Shown here: one piece after another, positions 11,225-21,837 of the stretch
Layout: every line of letters starts with the position of its first letter
Numbering within the stretch: the first letter of the stretch is position 1
Assembly (NCBI GenBank): GCA_015680685.1
Contig: MNCI01010128.1
Location: 11,726 to 75,725 of the forward strand
Direction of reading: 5' to 3'
Origin: Gnetum montanum
Lineage: Eukaryota; Streptophyta; Gnetopsida; Gnetales; Gnetaceae
Length of the DNA stretch: 64,000 nt
Position numbers and translations under genes: made by a program
The notes under the pieces: generated by a model
What the model saw: only the letters and a program-made list of their open reading frames with translations
Told to the model about the DNA's origin: nothing
Database searches by the model: none

Positions 11225-11668
11225 CATCCACTATGACGTTAAACTGGAAACAAACGTCCGCTATGACGTAAAACTGGCACACTCTTCACGCGTCCGCCAC
11301 GACGCTAAACTGGTACTGACCGTCTGCCACGACGTAAAACTGGAAATGTTGTATAGGTCCACTACAACATAAAACTGGCATATTTTACATGCGTTTGCCA
11401 TGACACTAAACTGGCATCGGTTGTCCGTCATGACATAAAACTGACAAAGGTAAGTAACCGTCTGCTGAGACGTAAAATCGGCATAGATTTGTCCTTGGGT
11501 CATGACATAAAACTGACATCCACAGCACGGTCTGCTGAGACCTTAAATCAGCCCCACCATCGTCCGCTACGACATAAAACTAGAATTTCTCGATCCGCCC
11601 AGACTCTAAACTAGGACCATGGTCTGCTGAGACTTAAAACCAGCAATGACAGTCTACCAGGACTTAAA
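11225..11668 (+). repeat. Minisatellite after integrase of element A, about 14 units
   Basis: About fourteen copies of CCGCYAYGACGTAAAACTGG-like units, spaced about 30-37 bp with variable bases between them. Many units contain TGACG, the core bound by plant TGA-type bZIP factors; a regulatory role is only a guess. On the opposite strand of B (28172-28490) the same unit is seen at the same place relative to integrase. Confidence 0.8.
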
Positions 11669-12435
11669 ACTGGAACTTACAGGCTTCCACCATCCAAATC
11701 AACCAAGTGTAATCATCCCTGTGCAGCTTCATGCCAAGCGGGGTGGGATATTGGGACAATCCCAGCGTCGCTACCCCACCGGCATCCTACTGATTCCTCG
11801 GATGTGCCGACGGGCATACTACTAACCCCACGGAGATATCGTCACCACGGCCAATGCAGCAGTGGTACCTCTAAGAGGTTAGTTCCACCGCCCAGGGCCC
11901 CAAAGGAATTCCCATCAATTGCGACTTTGGGGATCTCCGCTCATCATCGCTATCATGCCCTGACTTCACAGATTCATCTGGCTGGTTCTTTACATATCCA
12001 GTCAGGTGTGCCAAGTCTGATGATCTTTGGCGGTGATATGCTGGGCTGAGCGTCAAGGCTAAAGACTTTGGCCTCGTGCTACAATTCCTCCTTCACAGCC
12101 TGATTACTTCATCTCACCTCTGTCAGCACTCGTTTCAACAACCTCGCCTGTTGTTCAGACGAGCAATGGTATCCTATGTTTTCTTCTTTGGTTGCAGGTT
12201 ACCCACTTCGAATATATCGTCCAAAGGTGCATTCATCTGAGTGGTGAAGTACGAACAGCGTTTTGAAATGGCTACTCGGGTTATCCTGCCCACTTAGAAG
12301 CGTATCCCTCTTCACCTTATAATCCTACCCTTAGCTCCTACTTCGCTTCATACCTACCATCTGCTTCCTGTACACAAAAGCTACATATGCAAGCACCTGT
12401 TTTCCGCACTCACATTGCAATCAAGTCCATAAACT
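11669..12435 (+). other. Non-coding 3' region of element A
   Basis: Between minisatellite and LTR. No coding frame of note on either strand and no recognised motif. It corresponds in position to 27166-28170 of element B. Confidence 0.4.
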
Positions 12436-13489
12436 GACACAACGCAATTACATGTCATAGCAGAGACATCGCAGAAGTGATGCGTTGTGCTCCTTTTCCA
12501 AGCATTCCTGCTATAGTCTGTAACAGAGAAATCTCAGACTAATGCGTTATGCTCGTCTGAAAGCATTCCTGCTAACACAAGTATGCATACATTTCTGCAT
12601 GTTCAACGAACGTATTCCATACTTCCACCATCTTGCTTCGTTTGAGTCTTCCCCGAACCTGTTTCCTGCCAAATCATCCTATCCCCCATAACCTCCAGTC
12701 TTGCTCTTCTATGTTGATAGGGCGACACTTGAATAGCCATTGATGAACGTTGTTAGTGCTTTTGCCTCTCCGGTGTTTCGCATTCTTTGTCGACGTCTTT
12801 TGGGCAGGCCCTCTAACCGTCAACAAAGAGGGGCCATTGAAACACCATGGAAATTGCGAGTCGGCCTCAGGCAAAGATTCGTGATTTAGGCACGAATACA
12901 TGATAGAATTCCAGAAAGAAGAACAAGGCAGGGCAAGGCAAGGAGATGCGCAGCGTCAAGACTTCGGCTTCCCTTTTCAAATTTCTTATCTTACTATGCT
13001 TTCCATTATTTACGCTATAGCATATAGTGTAGCATAACGACGCTCAGCGAAACATAGTCTGACATTAGAAGGTAGTTTACTTTAGCAGATTTGGAAAACA
13101 CTAAGGCCTGAACGGCGTAATACACGACTTCTCATGTATGTTGGCTTAGTCTTTTGTCTAAGGCCGAGTTTACGCTCAGTACGCACGGCAGCATAATGAG
13201 CGTCGAAAAAGTCAAAGAGAGACCAAAGATGCACAATAGATTAGCGCCTTTCTTTCTTTACATATTGGCCGCTTTACGCTCGTTGCGCAACGCAGCGTGT
13301 GTCAGCGTAAGTCATCGTCAAAATAATCATTGCTTATGCTTCACTATGCACGGTAGCGTAAACGAGCGTAAAGCGGTTTGAATCTATTGTCTTCATGCTT
13401 TATTACGCTCTTGTACACGACGCAATGCGTACGAGCGTAATGTAGCCCAAAATCAACAGAGACATGCCCAACCCACATTTGTCACTCAT

Positions 13490-13521
13490 ACGCACAATAC
13501 GTAGATGCGCGTATTGTGCGT
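13490..13521 (+). repeat. Perfect 12-bp-arm hairpin upstream of LTR TATA box
   Basis: ACGCACAATACG at 13490-13501 and its exact reverse complement at 13510-13521, with an 8-base loop, about 100 bp upstream of the TATA box. A second hairpin with arms TTACGCTC/GAGCGTAA is at 13403-13440. Confidence 0.75.
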
Positions 13522-13622
13522 AGATATAGGTTTCAACACAGGGATGGTCAAGTCAATGATCTTCCGAAAAAGTTTGAAACATATGTCATCACAGCTGTGC
13601 CTTCTCCACATACCATCAAACC

Positions 13623-13630
13623 TATAAATA
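13623..13630 (+). promoter_or_regulatory. TATA box of element A LTR
   Basis: CCTATAAATATCCC, a consensus plant TATA box in the LTR, in the position matching the TATA box of the B 5' LTR (40240-40247). Confidence 0.65.
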
Positions 13631-14899
13631 TCCCAGTTGGCGAAGAAAAGAGTACAGCAACAGACGACAACAAAGAACAATAATAGAGAGACAGAGACAA
13701 GAGATACTTGACTTGAGCATTGGTAGTAAGAGCGATTCCCCTTTGGTGAAGACACAACTTTCTCCATTGGCGATTCTCGGTAGTTCCGAGCAGAGACTAC
13801 CTAAGGCAAAAGGAGTAGATCAGAGATCCAGAGATCATCTGGTGTGGTTTGTGAGTTTCTATTGATCAGAAGCAGTTGATCAATAGACATCAGAACTTGA
13901 CCTTCCTTGCATCCCTTCTCCGGCCTACAAGGTAGATTGGATTTCTATTCTGCACTTCTACTCAGATAGTTTCCTTGTTTCTTGTTTCCTTGTGTTTGCT
14001 TTATACAAAACAATCAGGGTCTCCCCAGTGTAACTTGAATATACAAAATACTTATTTTCCCGGGTCAAACTATAGATCTTGCAATCACACGTTTCTCTCG
14101 TGTCTAATTCCTGTTGTCGTGTTGATGCTATCATCATCGTTACCATTCATCTACATCGCTTTTCTCTCATTTCGTGACTCGCCGCATCATATTGTTCCAC
14201 GACATATTCGTAATCTTCATTGGTTTACTAATTAGTAAGTCCCTGTCTGATCGACAAGACCATTCAGGGCACCACGGATTCATTTTTCCAGCATAGCCCT
14301 CGCGCAGATCCGTGGTTAAAACTGTGTACACGAGATTTTGTTTGGTATTTTCCAGCTGCCGACATTTTCCGTCGTTACACTACCTTGCATTTAGCCAGTC
14401 TGTCACACAATTGTTTGATGTACTCGATCACACATCTTACTGTAGTTGCTAATTTCTCCTTTCTTTTAAGTTGAGTCTTTAACATATTTATTTATATTGA
14501 TCAATAATCCATGTCCTTTTGTCATTCCTTCTCTATTCTCTATAGAAACAAGATTTAGATTATGAGTTATGAGAAAAGCAACAAAGAAAATGGGAAGCAT
14601 AAAGAATAAAAAGAATAATTAAAATAAGTATTACCTGAAATCAATTATTGCCAATTTAGAGGAACCATTCATGAGTCTCTATATGGTGAGTGTAGCATGT
14701 TGCACTCTCTAATTCTCCTAGAAGTTGCTTTAGATTTTTTACAGAATTTGGAGCATCCTCATAAATTAGATGCAAAGATGATGGAACTCTAGACTATATT
14801 AAATCATAATATACCTTGAAGTTGCATGACTAAGACTCCCATAAATGGTAAATACCCTCATGAATAGAATAGGGTTTATTATCAAAAATTTGTTGACTA

Positions 14900-16487
14900 A
14901 TACGCTAAAGAAGCATGATTTCTTCTTTAGAAATCACCACTATCTTCCCATTGAATAAAAAGAACCTGAGACAGAGAAAGAAGAATCCACTGTAATAGAC
15001 TTAGAAAATGATGATGATGCTACTGTGGAAGGGAAACTCTTGCAGGTGTCCTAGAAAAAGGAGGCATGCCTAATGATCTAGATGGAGAAATGGGAGATTT
15101 TTTAGAGGTGGTGCCTACATCATCTTTGTCCATCTCTCAGATAAGGTACTGTCTCTCCATAGACATCTGCAACACAAAAAAATCAACATCATACAAAGGA
15201 AAGAGGGAAGTATTCAAACCTTTAAATAACTAAAACTTACCTTTGGTTACTTTCCCTTATCTTGTCTTGAACTTTTTCGAGTTTTTTGGGATTGTTGTTA
15301 AGCTTGTTGGGTTTTTTGTCGAGATTGTTGTTGGGTTTTTTGTCTTATAACTACTGGACCACTAGAACTTTGCCCAGTACATTACCTCTACAAAAAGAAA
15401 TTTATTAGAAAAAAAACAAATAAGACATTAAAATAATTTATTTTGTGTATATACATATTTATATTTAAATATATACCTTGAAAGTAGAAAATGTGACCAA
15501 AGGTCAAATTACCTTGAACTTTTTCAACTTGTGTAGCTCCAGCACTTTGCATCAGTTCATTCTACAACCCAGATTATACTGTCAAATACATAAAATAAAG
15601 ACATAATCGATAATAAAGAAATAATAAAAACATGAAAATACCTCATTTATTTCCTCTTAATTCTGAGCATGCTATAAAGCCAACTGATCTTTCTTGGCAT
15701 CCATAATCTTACTCCTTATAACTCTCTCATCTTTAAGAAATTTAGGGCATAATCAAGGATTGCAATGACTAAAATATTTTTTTGGATGGTAATAACTTAG
15801 GATCATACACATGAACAAGGGTACACAACATAGGGTATAAGATTTGGGAGGATTTTGATGGGCAATAGTAATTCCAATCATGGCATTATACTAGGTAGAG
15901 AAACAAGATAACAACTAGTCATAAATTCTACTGATTATGGCACCATGAAGTATGACAATATAATAAAAATTAACATAATATTACTATCTATACCACAAAA
16001 ATTTATATAGATAAGTAGACATAAATCAAAATGAACCTCATTAATGAAATCTTTATGAACAAATTGGTTTTTTCCAAAGGCAAAATCAGTAACATAATTA
16101 GATAATTCCTTCTTGAAAAAAGATTTAAATTTTGGGGAATAAGTTGAAGGAATTAAAAGATCCTCTCCTTGTTGAAAGCCTAAGGTTGATTGAATATAAA
16201 AAAAACATTGATATTTCTCCAAAAACTAAATTGGAAATAGAACTTTTCTTACTATTGTATTGTTCACACCATTCTATAAGAATGCCCTTGTAATGGGAGA
16301 GTTTAAAAATAGGGAAAATAAGTAAATCAGATAACCTAAAAATGGTAAGGTACTAGAAACCCTATTTCTTAAGTAAGCTACAAACATGATCAAAAGTAGA
16401 GAGTACATTATTTTGATGTAAAATAATAGTGGGTGATTGAGAGCTACCTAAAGGAGTTTGAGGTGAAGCTTGATGCGTGGGAGCCAT
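14900..16487 (-). pseudogene. Unrecognised spliced gene remnant H
   Basis: The start at 16487 gives MAPTHQASPQTPLGSSQSP, 86 bp below a TATAAATA box. The first exon continues to about 16030 through stops and one frame change (block LSHYKGILIEWCEQYN, then GEDLLIPSTYSPKFKSFFKK). Later exons are suggested by good splice sites: a short helical piece (MDAKKDQLAL) at about 15650-15720, a piece ending before GTAATTTG near 15500, a Gln/Ser-rich exon (RQKTQQQSRQKTQQ) ending at a GTAAGT donor near 15232, and an exon opening after TTGCAG near 15170 with SKKSPISPSRS. I know no family for it. The architecture (MAP start, own TATA box, short introns, low-complexity tail) recalls the opposite-strand gene of A. 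No RT or LTR adjoins it. Confidence 0.4.
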
Positions 16488-16572
16488 GATGAAGATGGTC
16501 AGAATTCTTTGATGATAAAATAAATCCTCAAGCTTCTCTACTGTTATGATGGAAAAATCATCCTTCCTCTCA

Positions 16573-16580
16573 TATTTATA
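16573..16580 (-). promoter_or_regulatory. TATA box of gene H
   Basis: Reads TATAAATA on the - strand, 86 bp before the ATG at 16487. Confidence 0.5.
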
Positions 16581-16589
16581 ATACAATCA

Positions 16590-17110
16590 TAAGAATCTTA
16601 GTAAAAGTAGAGAGAAAGTTATAACTTAAGATAACCAAAGATTTAATAAAAGCTAACGTGTACATTTTTAAGGAAAACGCTAACATTTACTTTTTGTTTT
16701 TAAAAAGCTAACATTTACTTTTTTAGATTTTATGATTTCTAGATTCACTAAAATGAAATTTTCTATAGTTTAACTCAAATTTCTCTTTAAGATGATTTCA
16801 ATGGTACCAATTCCATCAAAATCTGACTTACAATTTGAAAGATACGGTAATTCTTGAGTTACGTGTAGTTTTAAAAATAAAAAAATTAATTCAAATGTTA
16901 TTTTTAATTAATTTTAAATTATTTTTAATAAAAGGGTGGGAGGTAGGAGGTCTTGGGTTCAAACCCAAGCCCCAATAAAATATATAAAAAAAATCTTATT
17001 AAAAAAATAATTTAAAATTTTTTTTAAAGGGTTGCAAGCCCTTGGAAGGGTCGTGACAGGTCCAATAGCCGCGACAGGCTGTGCTACCAGCCACGACCTA
17101 GTGACAACCA
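16590..17110. other. AT-rich spacer
   Basis: No coding signal seen. Runs of A and T and a short GGGTGGGAGGTAGGAGG patch only. Confidence 0.5.
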
Positions 17111-17269
17111 CAACTTGTTGTTAGCCATGACTAGTGGCCATGTATGTACTAGCCCTTTGGCTAGCCCTAAGGGCAACCCATTGACTACACCTTCCTTTCA
17201 CACCACACCTCTGTCGCCTACCACCACACCACACTACACCTTTCTTTGCCACTTGCTACTACACTATGT

Positions 17270-18001
17270 CACGCCTACCTCCACCTCTTGCCACTACACC
17301 CAAGGTCTATTTCATGGCCTCTATTGGTCTAATGGGTCAAAAATTTTTCCTTATCGGCCACATGTTCCCTTCCAATTGTTACACGATTCTTTCGAAGTCA
17401 TTCTACGCTGTAATCGATCCTGGAATAAACAAGAAACTCAGGATTTTTGGATCTCTCTTTTCAACCAAATTTGGCATCTCCCGACTCTTCCTAAAATTCA
17501 GAAATTCCTTTGGTGTTTTCTTCATCAAGGTCTTCCAATCGGAAAACATTTGGCATAACTTGGGATTCACTCCCCTAAGTGCCCTTTATGTAATGACCTG
17601 AAACCTTTGTCCATGTTTTTTGGCTTTGCCCATTTGCTCAGCATGCATGGGAATGGGCCTCTAAGGTTTTTCCCTCATGCACTCTTACACAAGAGGCTGT
17701 AATGTTTGGTTTCTTACCTATCAGGTCCAAAAACTCTCATTTCCTATGGAAGATCCTTAGGCCCATCATCTTATATAATATTTGGAAACGTAGATGTACC
17801 ACACATTTTCAAAAGACAATTATTTCAAACTCCTTACAGCTAACTACTTCGGAAAAAATGCAAATTTTACGGCATGTTCACTTCCAAATTATATCTCAAG
17901 CCCCAAAATTCAAGATGAAGGCTAACCAGTTGTTTTTCTTATTGCAGCCATGGAGTCATATCGGAGATTCAACTAATCATCATCATCAAGCCTCGCTTTA
18001 G
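17270..18001 (+). pseudogene. LINE-type ORF2 C-terminal zinc-binding (zf-RVT) fragment
   Basis: The frame from about 17400 reads IWHLPTLPKIQKFLWCFLHQ and then CPLCNDL, and after a one-base frame change HVFWLCPFAQHAWEWASK followed by LYNIWKRRCTTHF. This is the zf-RVT pattern (Leu/Pro-rich lead, C-x2-C, then H-x4-C and Trp) that follows reverse transcriptase in plant LINEs and RT-derived genes. No RT domain is present upstream; the fragment is probably a 5'-truncated insertion, the usual outcome of LINE retrotransposition. The 5' limit is not defined. About 100 bp further on the assembly gap begins. Confidence 0.65.
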
Positions 18002-18105
18002 AAGAAAGTCTCCTAATTAAGCCACAGTTTTCTACACTAGTCGGCCCTTTTCCTCTTTCTTCCACCTTTGTTCTCATCCGACAATCCACATCCAGGAAAA
18101 GATAC

Positions 18106-18656
18106 NNNNNNNNNNNNNNNNNNNNNNNNNNNNNNNNNNNNNNNNNNNNNNNNNNNNNNNNNNNNNNNNNNNNNNNNNNNNNNNNNNNNNNNNNNNNNNN
18201 NNNNNNNNNNNNNNNNNNNNNNNNNNNNNNNNNNNNNNNNNNNNNNNNNNNNNNNNNNNNNNNNNNNNNNNNNNNNNNNNNNNNNNNNNNNNNNNNNNNN
18301 NNNNNNNNNNNNNNNNNNNNNNNNNNNNNNNNNNNNNNNNNNNNNNNNNNNNNNNNNNNNNNNNNNNNNNNNNNNNNNNNNNNNNNNNNNNNNNNNNNNN
18401 NNNNNNNNNNNNNNNNNNNNNNNNNNNNNNNNNNNNNNNNNNNNNNNNNNNNNNNNNNNNNNNNNNNNNNNNNNNNNNNNNNNNNNNNNNNNNNNNNNNN
18501 NNNNNNNNNNNNNNNNNNNNNNNNNNNNNNNNNNNNNNNNNNNNNNNNNNNNNNNNNNNNNNNNNNNNNNNNNNNNNNNNNNNNNNNNNNNNNNNNNNNN
18601 NNNNNNNNNNNNNNNNNNNNNNNNNNNNNNNNNNNNNNNNNNNNNNNNNNNNNNNN
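18106..18656. other. Assembly gap (551 N)
   Basis: Run of N followed directly by a C-rich tract (18657-18669). Any reading frame drawn through it is meaningless. Confidence 1.
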
Positions 18657-18923
18657 CCCCCCCCCCCCCGCCCCTTGCCACTACACCTGCTTCCATCCTC
18701 TATTACCAAAAACCATGCTGCACCTACCTTCTACTGCCTACCATCGCACCTATGCTCTCTACCATCAGTGGCCAGACCATGCCTATGCCTTCCACCGTTG
18801 TGCCATGTTTGTGCCTTTCATCACTGTGTCATGCCTACACTTACACCTGCCACTACATTTCCCACTGTTGCACCTACCATAGCCTACTCATTTCCTTCCA
18901 CTAAAAACTATCTTTACTACCAT

Positions 18924-19115
18924 GGAAAACCACCTTTGGTACTACCCAAAACCACCTTCAATATCACAGAAAACTACCTTTGGTACCACCCAAAACTACA
19001 TTTGATACCTCCCAAAACCACCTTCTATATTGCCCAAAACTACCTTCAACACTACCCAAAACCACCTTCTATACTACCCAAAACCACCTTCAACACTACC
19101 AAAAACCACCTCTTT
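18924..19115 (+). repeat. 22-bp minisatellite, about 9 units
   Basis: Units of the form CCAAAACCACCTTCAACACTAC repeat head to tail every 22 bp with scattered substitutions. 22 is not a multiple of three, so the open frames across it are fortuitous. Confidence 0.8.
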
Positions 19116-19900
19116 GGACATCATCAAAAATCGCCTCTCCACACGTAGGCCCTGAGATGAGTTGTGTGGACCCTAAGATGGGTTGCAAGGATCTCACAAT
19201 AGGCTACACCAGCCTAGAAGAGGGTTGTGTGGACCCTGAAATGGGTCATCTTCCATCAGTAGATGAAAAAAAATCAAATTTCCTAACAATTGACAGGAAT
19301 TTCAAAATTTCCATCAATGAATGCAAAAAGAAATTTTAAAAAAAATTTCCACCCATAATTGTTAATTTAAATTTCACTCAATTATTTTTAAAAATTTGAA
19401 TGGGCACCTTGGAAACAAGGGGGATAAAAACTTCATCATTAAGCATGCTCATTTTGGAGTAGAACTAGGATAGGTGACCTCTCGGGAAGTCTTGAAAAAC
19501 ATGCAAGTTTTATAAACTTAAAATGGCTATAACTTTTGAATCCGAAGTTTTTTTTCAACAAAAGAAAATTGATTCCAATATATTTGAACCTTTCAGGCTC
19601 AATGGAACTATCAAATTTAGCTTTTGGATTATAGAAAATTAGCATTTTAATCCATTGTTTAAGATCCTGAAAATAATTAGGATTTGGTATTCAATAAGAA
19701 ATCCATGCTAGTTTCAACTTCTTCTACAACTAACTAATGATTTTGAGACTCATAAAAAGGGCCATAGAAGCTAAGGATTATCAACATACTAGATTTCTTC
19801 AACTTACTGATGTCCAAAAACTTGAAGAATAAATTGGAAAGAAATGAAAACCTGAGTTAATGACCAAATGAATTCCCTTGAAGATTAAATTAATGCAATT
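19116..19900. other. Unassigned region ahead of element G gag
   Basis: AT-rich, no gene recognised. The G 5' LTR is expected hereabouts, but I find no copy of its 3' LTR start (TGTAATGTCC). TTTGGTATTCAATAAG at about 19684 weakly recalls the tRNA-iMet primer site TGGTATCAGAGC. Confidence 0.3.
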
Positions 19901-21837
19901 ATGGATGCTCAAAAAGAACTTCATCACTCAAACCAAGGGTTCAGGACAAAGATGAAAAATATGTCCATGAAAATTAGGAAATTGTCCCAAATTTTAGAGG
20001 ATAAACAATCAGATCTGCAAGGAAAGTTGAATTCCTTTGCAAACTTCATCAAGCAATTAACCAACCATCTCATTTATCCTTCAAACCCTACCCACGGTTT
20101 ACCTAGGGAAAAATAGCAAGATCAAGCTCAACTTTCCCCTAGGGATCCACACCAAATGCAACCCCCACCCGCTAGTGGACAAGGTACCAAAATCCCTCTT
20201 GTGGGCCATAGAATTGAAACCAAAGGTCAGGGATATGGAAACTGGCTTAATCCACCTAGAGAATTGTTGACACAAGTTCATGCTAAGAAAGTAAAATTAG
20301 ATCGTTATGATGGAGCCCTTGGATTTAGTGCTAAATTAAAGGATTAGCTTGATACAATGAAAAATTACTTCGATATGTTGAATTTGTCAAGCCATGAACA
20401 TTTAAAAGTTATCTCCTTGTATTTAAGAGGACTTTTGACAACATGGTGGAATGGACTCAGATCTTAAGGTTTGATTAAAAATTAGTTTAATTTTTGTAGA
20501 GATTTTAAATAGAAATTTGTCCTTGATTCTTTCCTCAAAGAGTGCAAAATGAGATCTGATTCCTTAAGATTGGGAAGGCAATATGATGAGACGTGATTCG
20601 CATAGGTCGTGATATCGCGTCTTTCCTACGATATCACGTACGCGATATCGTAGTCCGCCACCATATCTATAAATAAGACGTGGCTCTCCCTTGTTTGGGA
20701 TCCTAGTTTTAGAGTAGTGAAGCTCTGGCAGTTTGATCCCTCCAGAGTTAGATTTTTTCCCGTGTCTGCCCACAGTGTGGTGAATTGAATTGTACGGTGT
20801 CTTTATTCGAGTGTGCTATACTTGGACACGCACATGATCGGCAATAAAGATCGACATTACTTCATCATTGCAACATTCACTTTATCATTTATTTATTTTT
20901 TATTTATTTAATGTTATTTACTATTTTCTCTCTCTCACCCTTAAAATCCTAGAATGCGGAATGAGTACGACTTGATTACGAGCATTTAAGTATGATAGCT
21001 TGGTAGCCCAGTGGTGTAGCTAGGATCTATGCTTAGTAACCCAGTGGTGTATTTGGGATCTGTGCTTGGTAATCTCAGTGGAGTACCTAGGATCTATGCT
21101 TGGTAGTCCCAGTGGTAGTTGTGCACGAGGTCCAAGATGTGTACGGTTGATCAAGGAATCGGTTGCTCGTCGCACTTAGGCTAGATTAGATTTTCTCATC
21201 CTTTTCCTCCTAGCTTAGATTAGTTAATATTATTTTCCACTGCCTTCAGGAGTAGCATAGATTAGGACACATCATACACCTCATCTGGACTAAACCATAC
21301 GTGACATATGAAATACTAGTCCAGGTGGGAAGACAACGAACTACGACCTAAGGCTAACTATCTAGGTGCCACAACTAGTCCATCTACAGAGTTCAACCGG
21401 ATCGCACGTGCGATGCTCATTTCGTATGGTTGAGTGTAGGGGTACCTCGCCACTCATCACAATCTATGGATGATTACTACAAGGCATTATGTGATCTTTC
21501 TTGGTATGTAAGTTATCAAGATGAGGGAGAATTAGCTTTAAAATTCATTGGAGGACTACATGCTCAATTGCATCCCAAAACATGAGCCCATAATCCTCAA
21601 ACCATTAATGAAGCATATAAAATTACTAAGGATTATGAGGCCTTGAATTAGATATGAGCTACCCTTCAACAAACTACCTTTCCACAAGCAACAGTAGAGG
21701 AAACACCAACCAAAAGAGCTTGATCAAGATCAAGATGTTTTGTTTATGGTCAAGATCATTTTAAACAAGACTACCCAAAATTTCAAACAAAAATACAAAG
21801 GAACAATCAAATCAAGAATAAAAAACCCAACCCAAAT
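19901..21837 (+). pseudogene. gag: gag of element G, interrupted by a solo LTR
   Basis: The first part (to 20583) has a coiled lead, KVKLDRYDGALGFSAKL (the usual F-x-G-x2 gag entry) and SFLKECKMRSDSLRLGRQ. The reading frame resumes at 21465 right after the inserted LTR with MDDYYKALCDLS and LALKFIGGLHAQL, both typical of chromovirus gag. The frame is continuous when the LTR and one target repeat are left out. Near 21738 a zinc knuckle reads CFVYGQDHFKQDYP: two of its three cysteines have become Tyr, each a G-to-A change. Several stops are present. Confidence 0.8.
20584..21459 (+). repeat. Solo LTR (876 bp) inserted in gag of G
   Basis: Begins TGATGAG and ends CTCATCA, a 7-bp perfect terminal inverted repeat. 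Flanks are CAATA (20579-20583) and CAATC (21460-21464), a 5-bp target duplication with one change. TATAAATA is at 20668-20675 and a polyadenylation signal AATAAA at 20843-20848. U3 has a quasi-palindrome (ACGATATCACGTACGCGATA, 20619-20650). A 33-34-bp tandem repeat (GGTAGCCCAGTGG...) lies at about 21000-21117. The LTR at 56045-56975 is a relative in the opposite direction. Confidence 0.9.

Larger units (their letters stand above)
1..14379 (+). mobile_element. Element A: Ty3/gypsy Tat-lineage LTR retrotransposon, 5' end outside window
   Basis: The order read directly is gag, aspartic protease, a 5 kb stretch carrying a gene on the opposite strand, reverse transcriptase, a first RNase H, a second RNase H, integrase, a minisatellite, a non-coding tail and a 3' LTR. 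Two RNase H domains after RT are a known mark of the Tat lineage, and an intron between protease and RT is known for its Ogre members. The window opens inside gag, so the 5' LTR and primer binding site are not seen. The LTR end at 14379 is placed by similarity to the LTRs of element B. All coding parts carry stops, so this copy is inactive. Its relatives here are B, C and D. Confidence 0.9.
12436..14379 (+). repeat. 3' LTR of element A
   Basis: The end is set by the U5 match to B: ACCATTCAGGGCACC at 14263-14277 and CCAGCTGCCGACATTTTCC ahead of TTACA at 14375-14379. U3 shares GGTGTTTCGCATTCTTTGTC (12771) with B. TATAAATA lies at 13623-13630. U3 is rich in inverted repeats (TTACGCTC/GAGCGTAA). 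The 5' boundary is approximate; an imperfect tandem duplication lies at about 12460-12600. Confidence 0.7.

Noticed and set aside
11225-11668. Regular repeats with variable spacers, CRISPR-like at first sight
   Set aside because: Units vary, spacing varies, no cas genes, and the DNA is a plant retrotransposon; it is a minisatellite.
18037-18904. Long open frames on both strands across the N run
   Set aside because: They exist only because N codons are not stops; the real sequence is unknown.
18675-19339. Two overlapping open frames on + after the gap
   Set aside because: They cross a 22-bp minisatellite in different frames; no domain.
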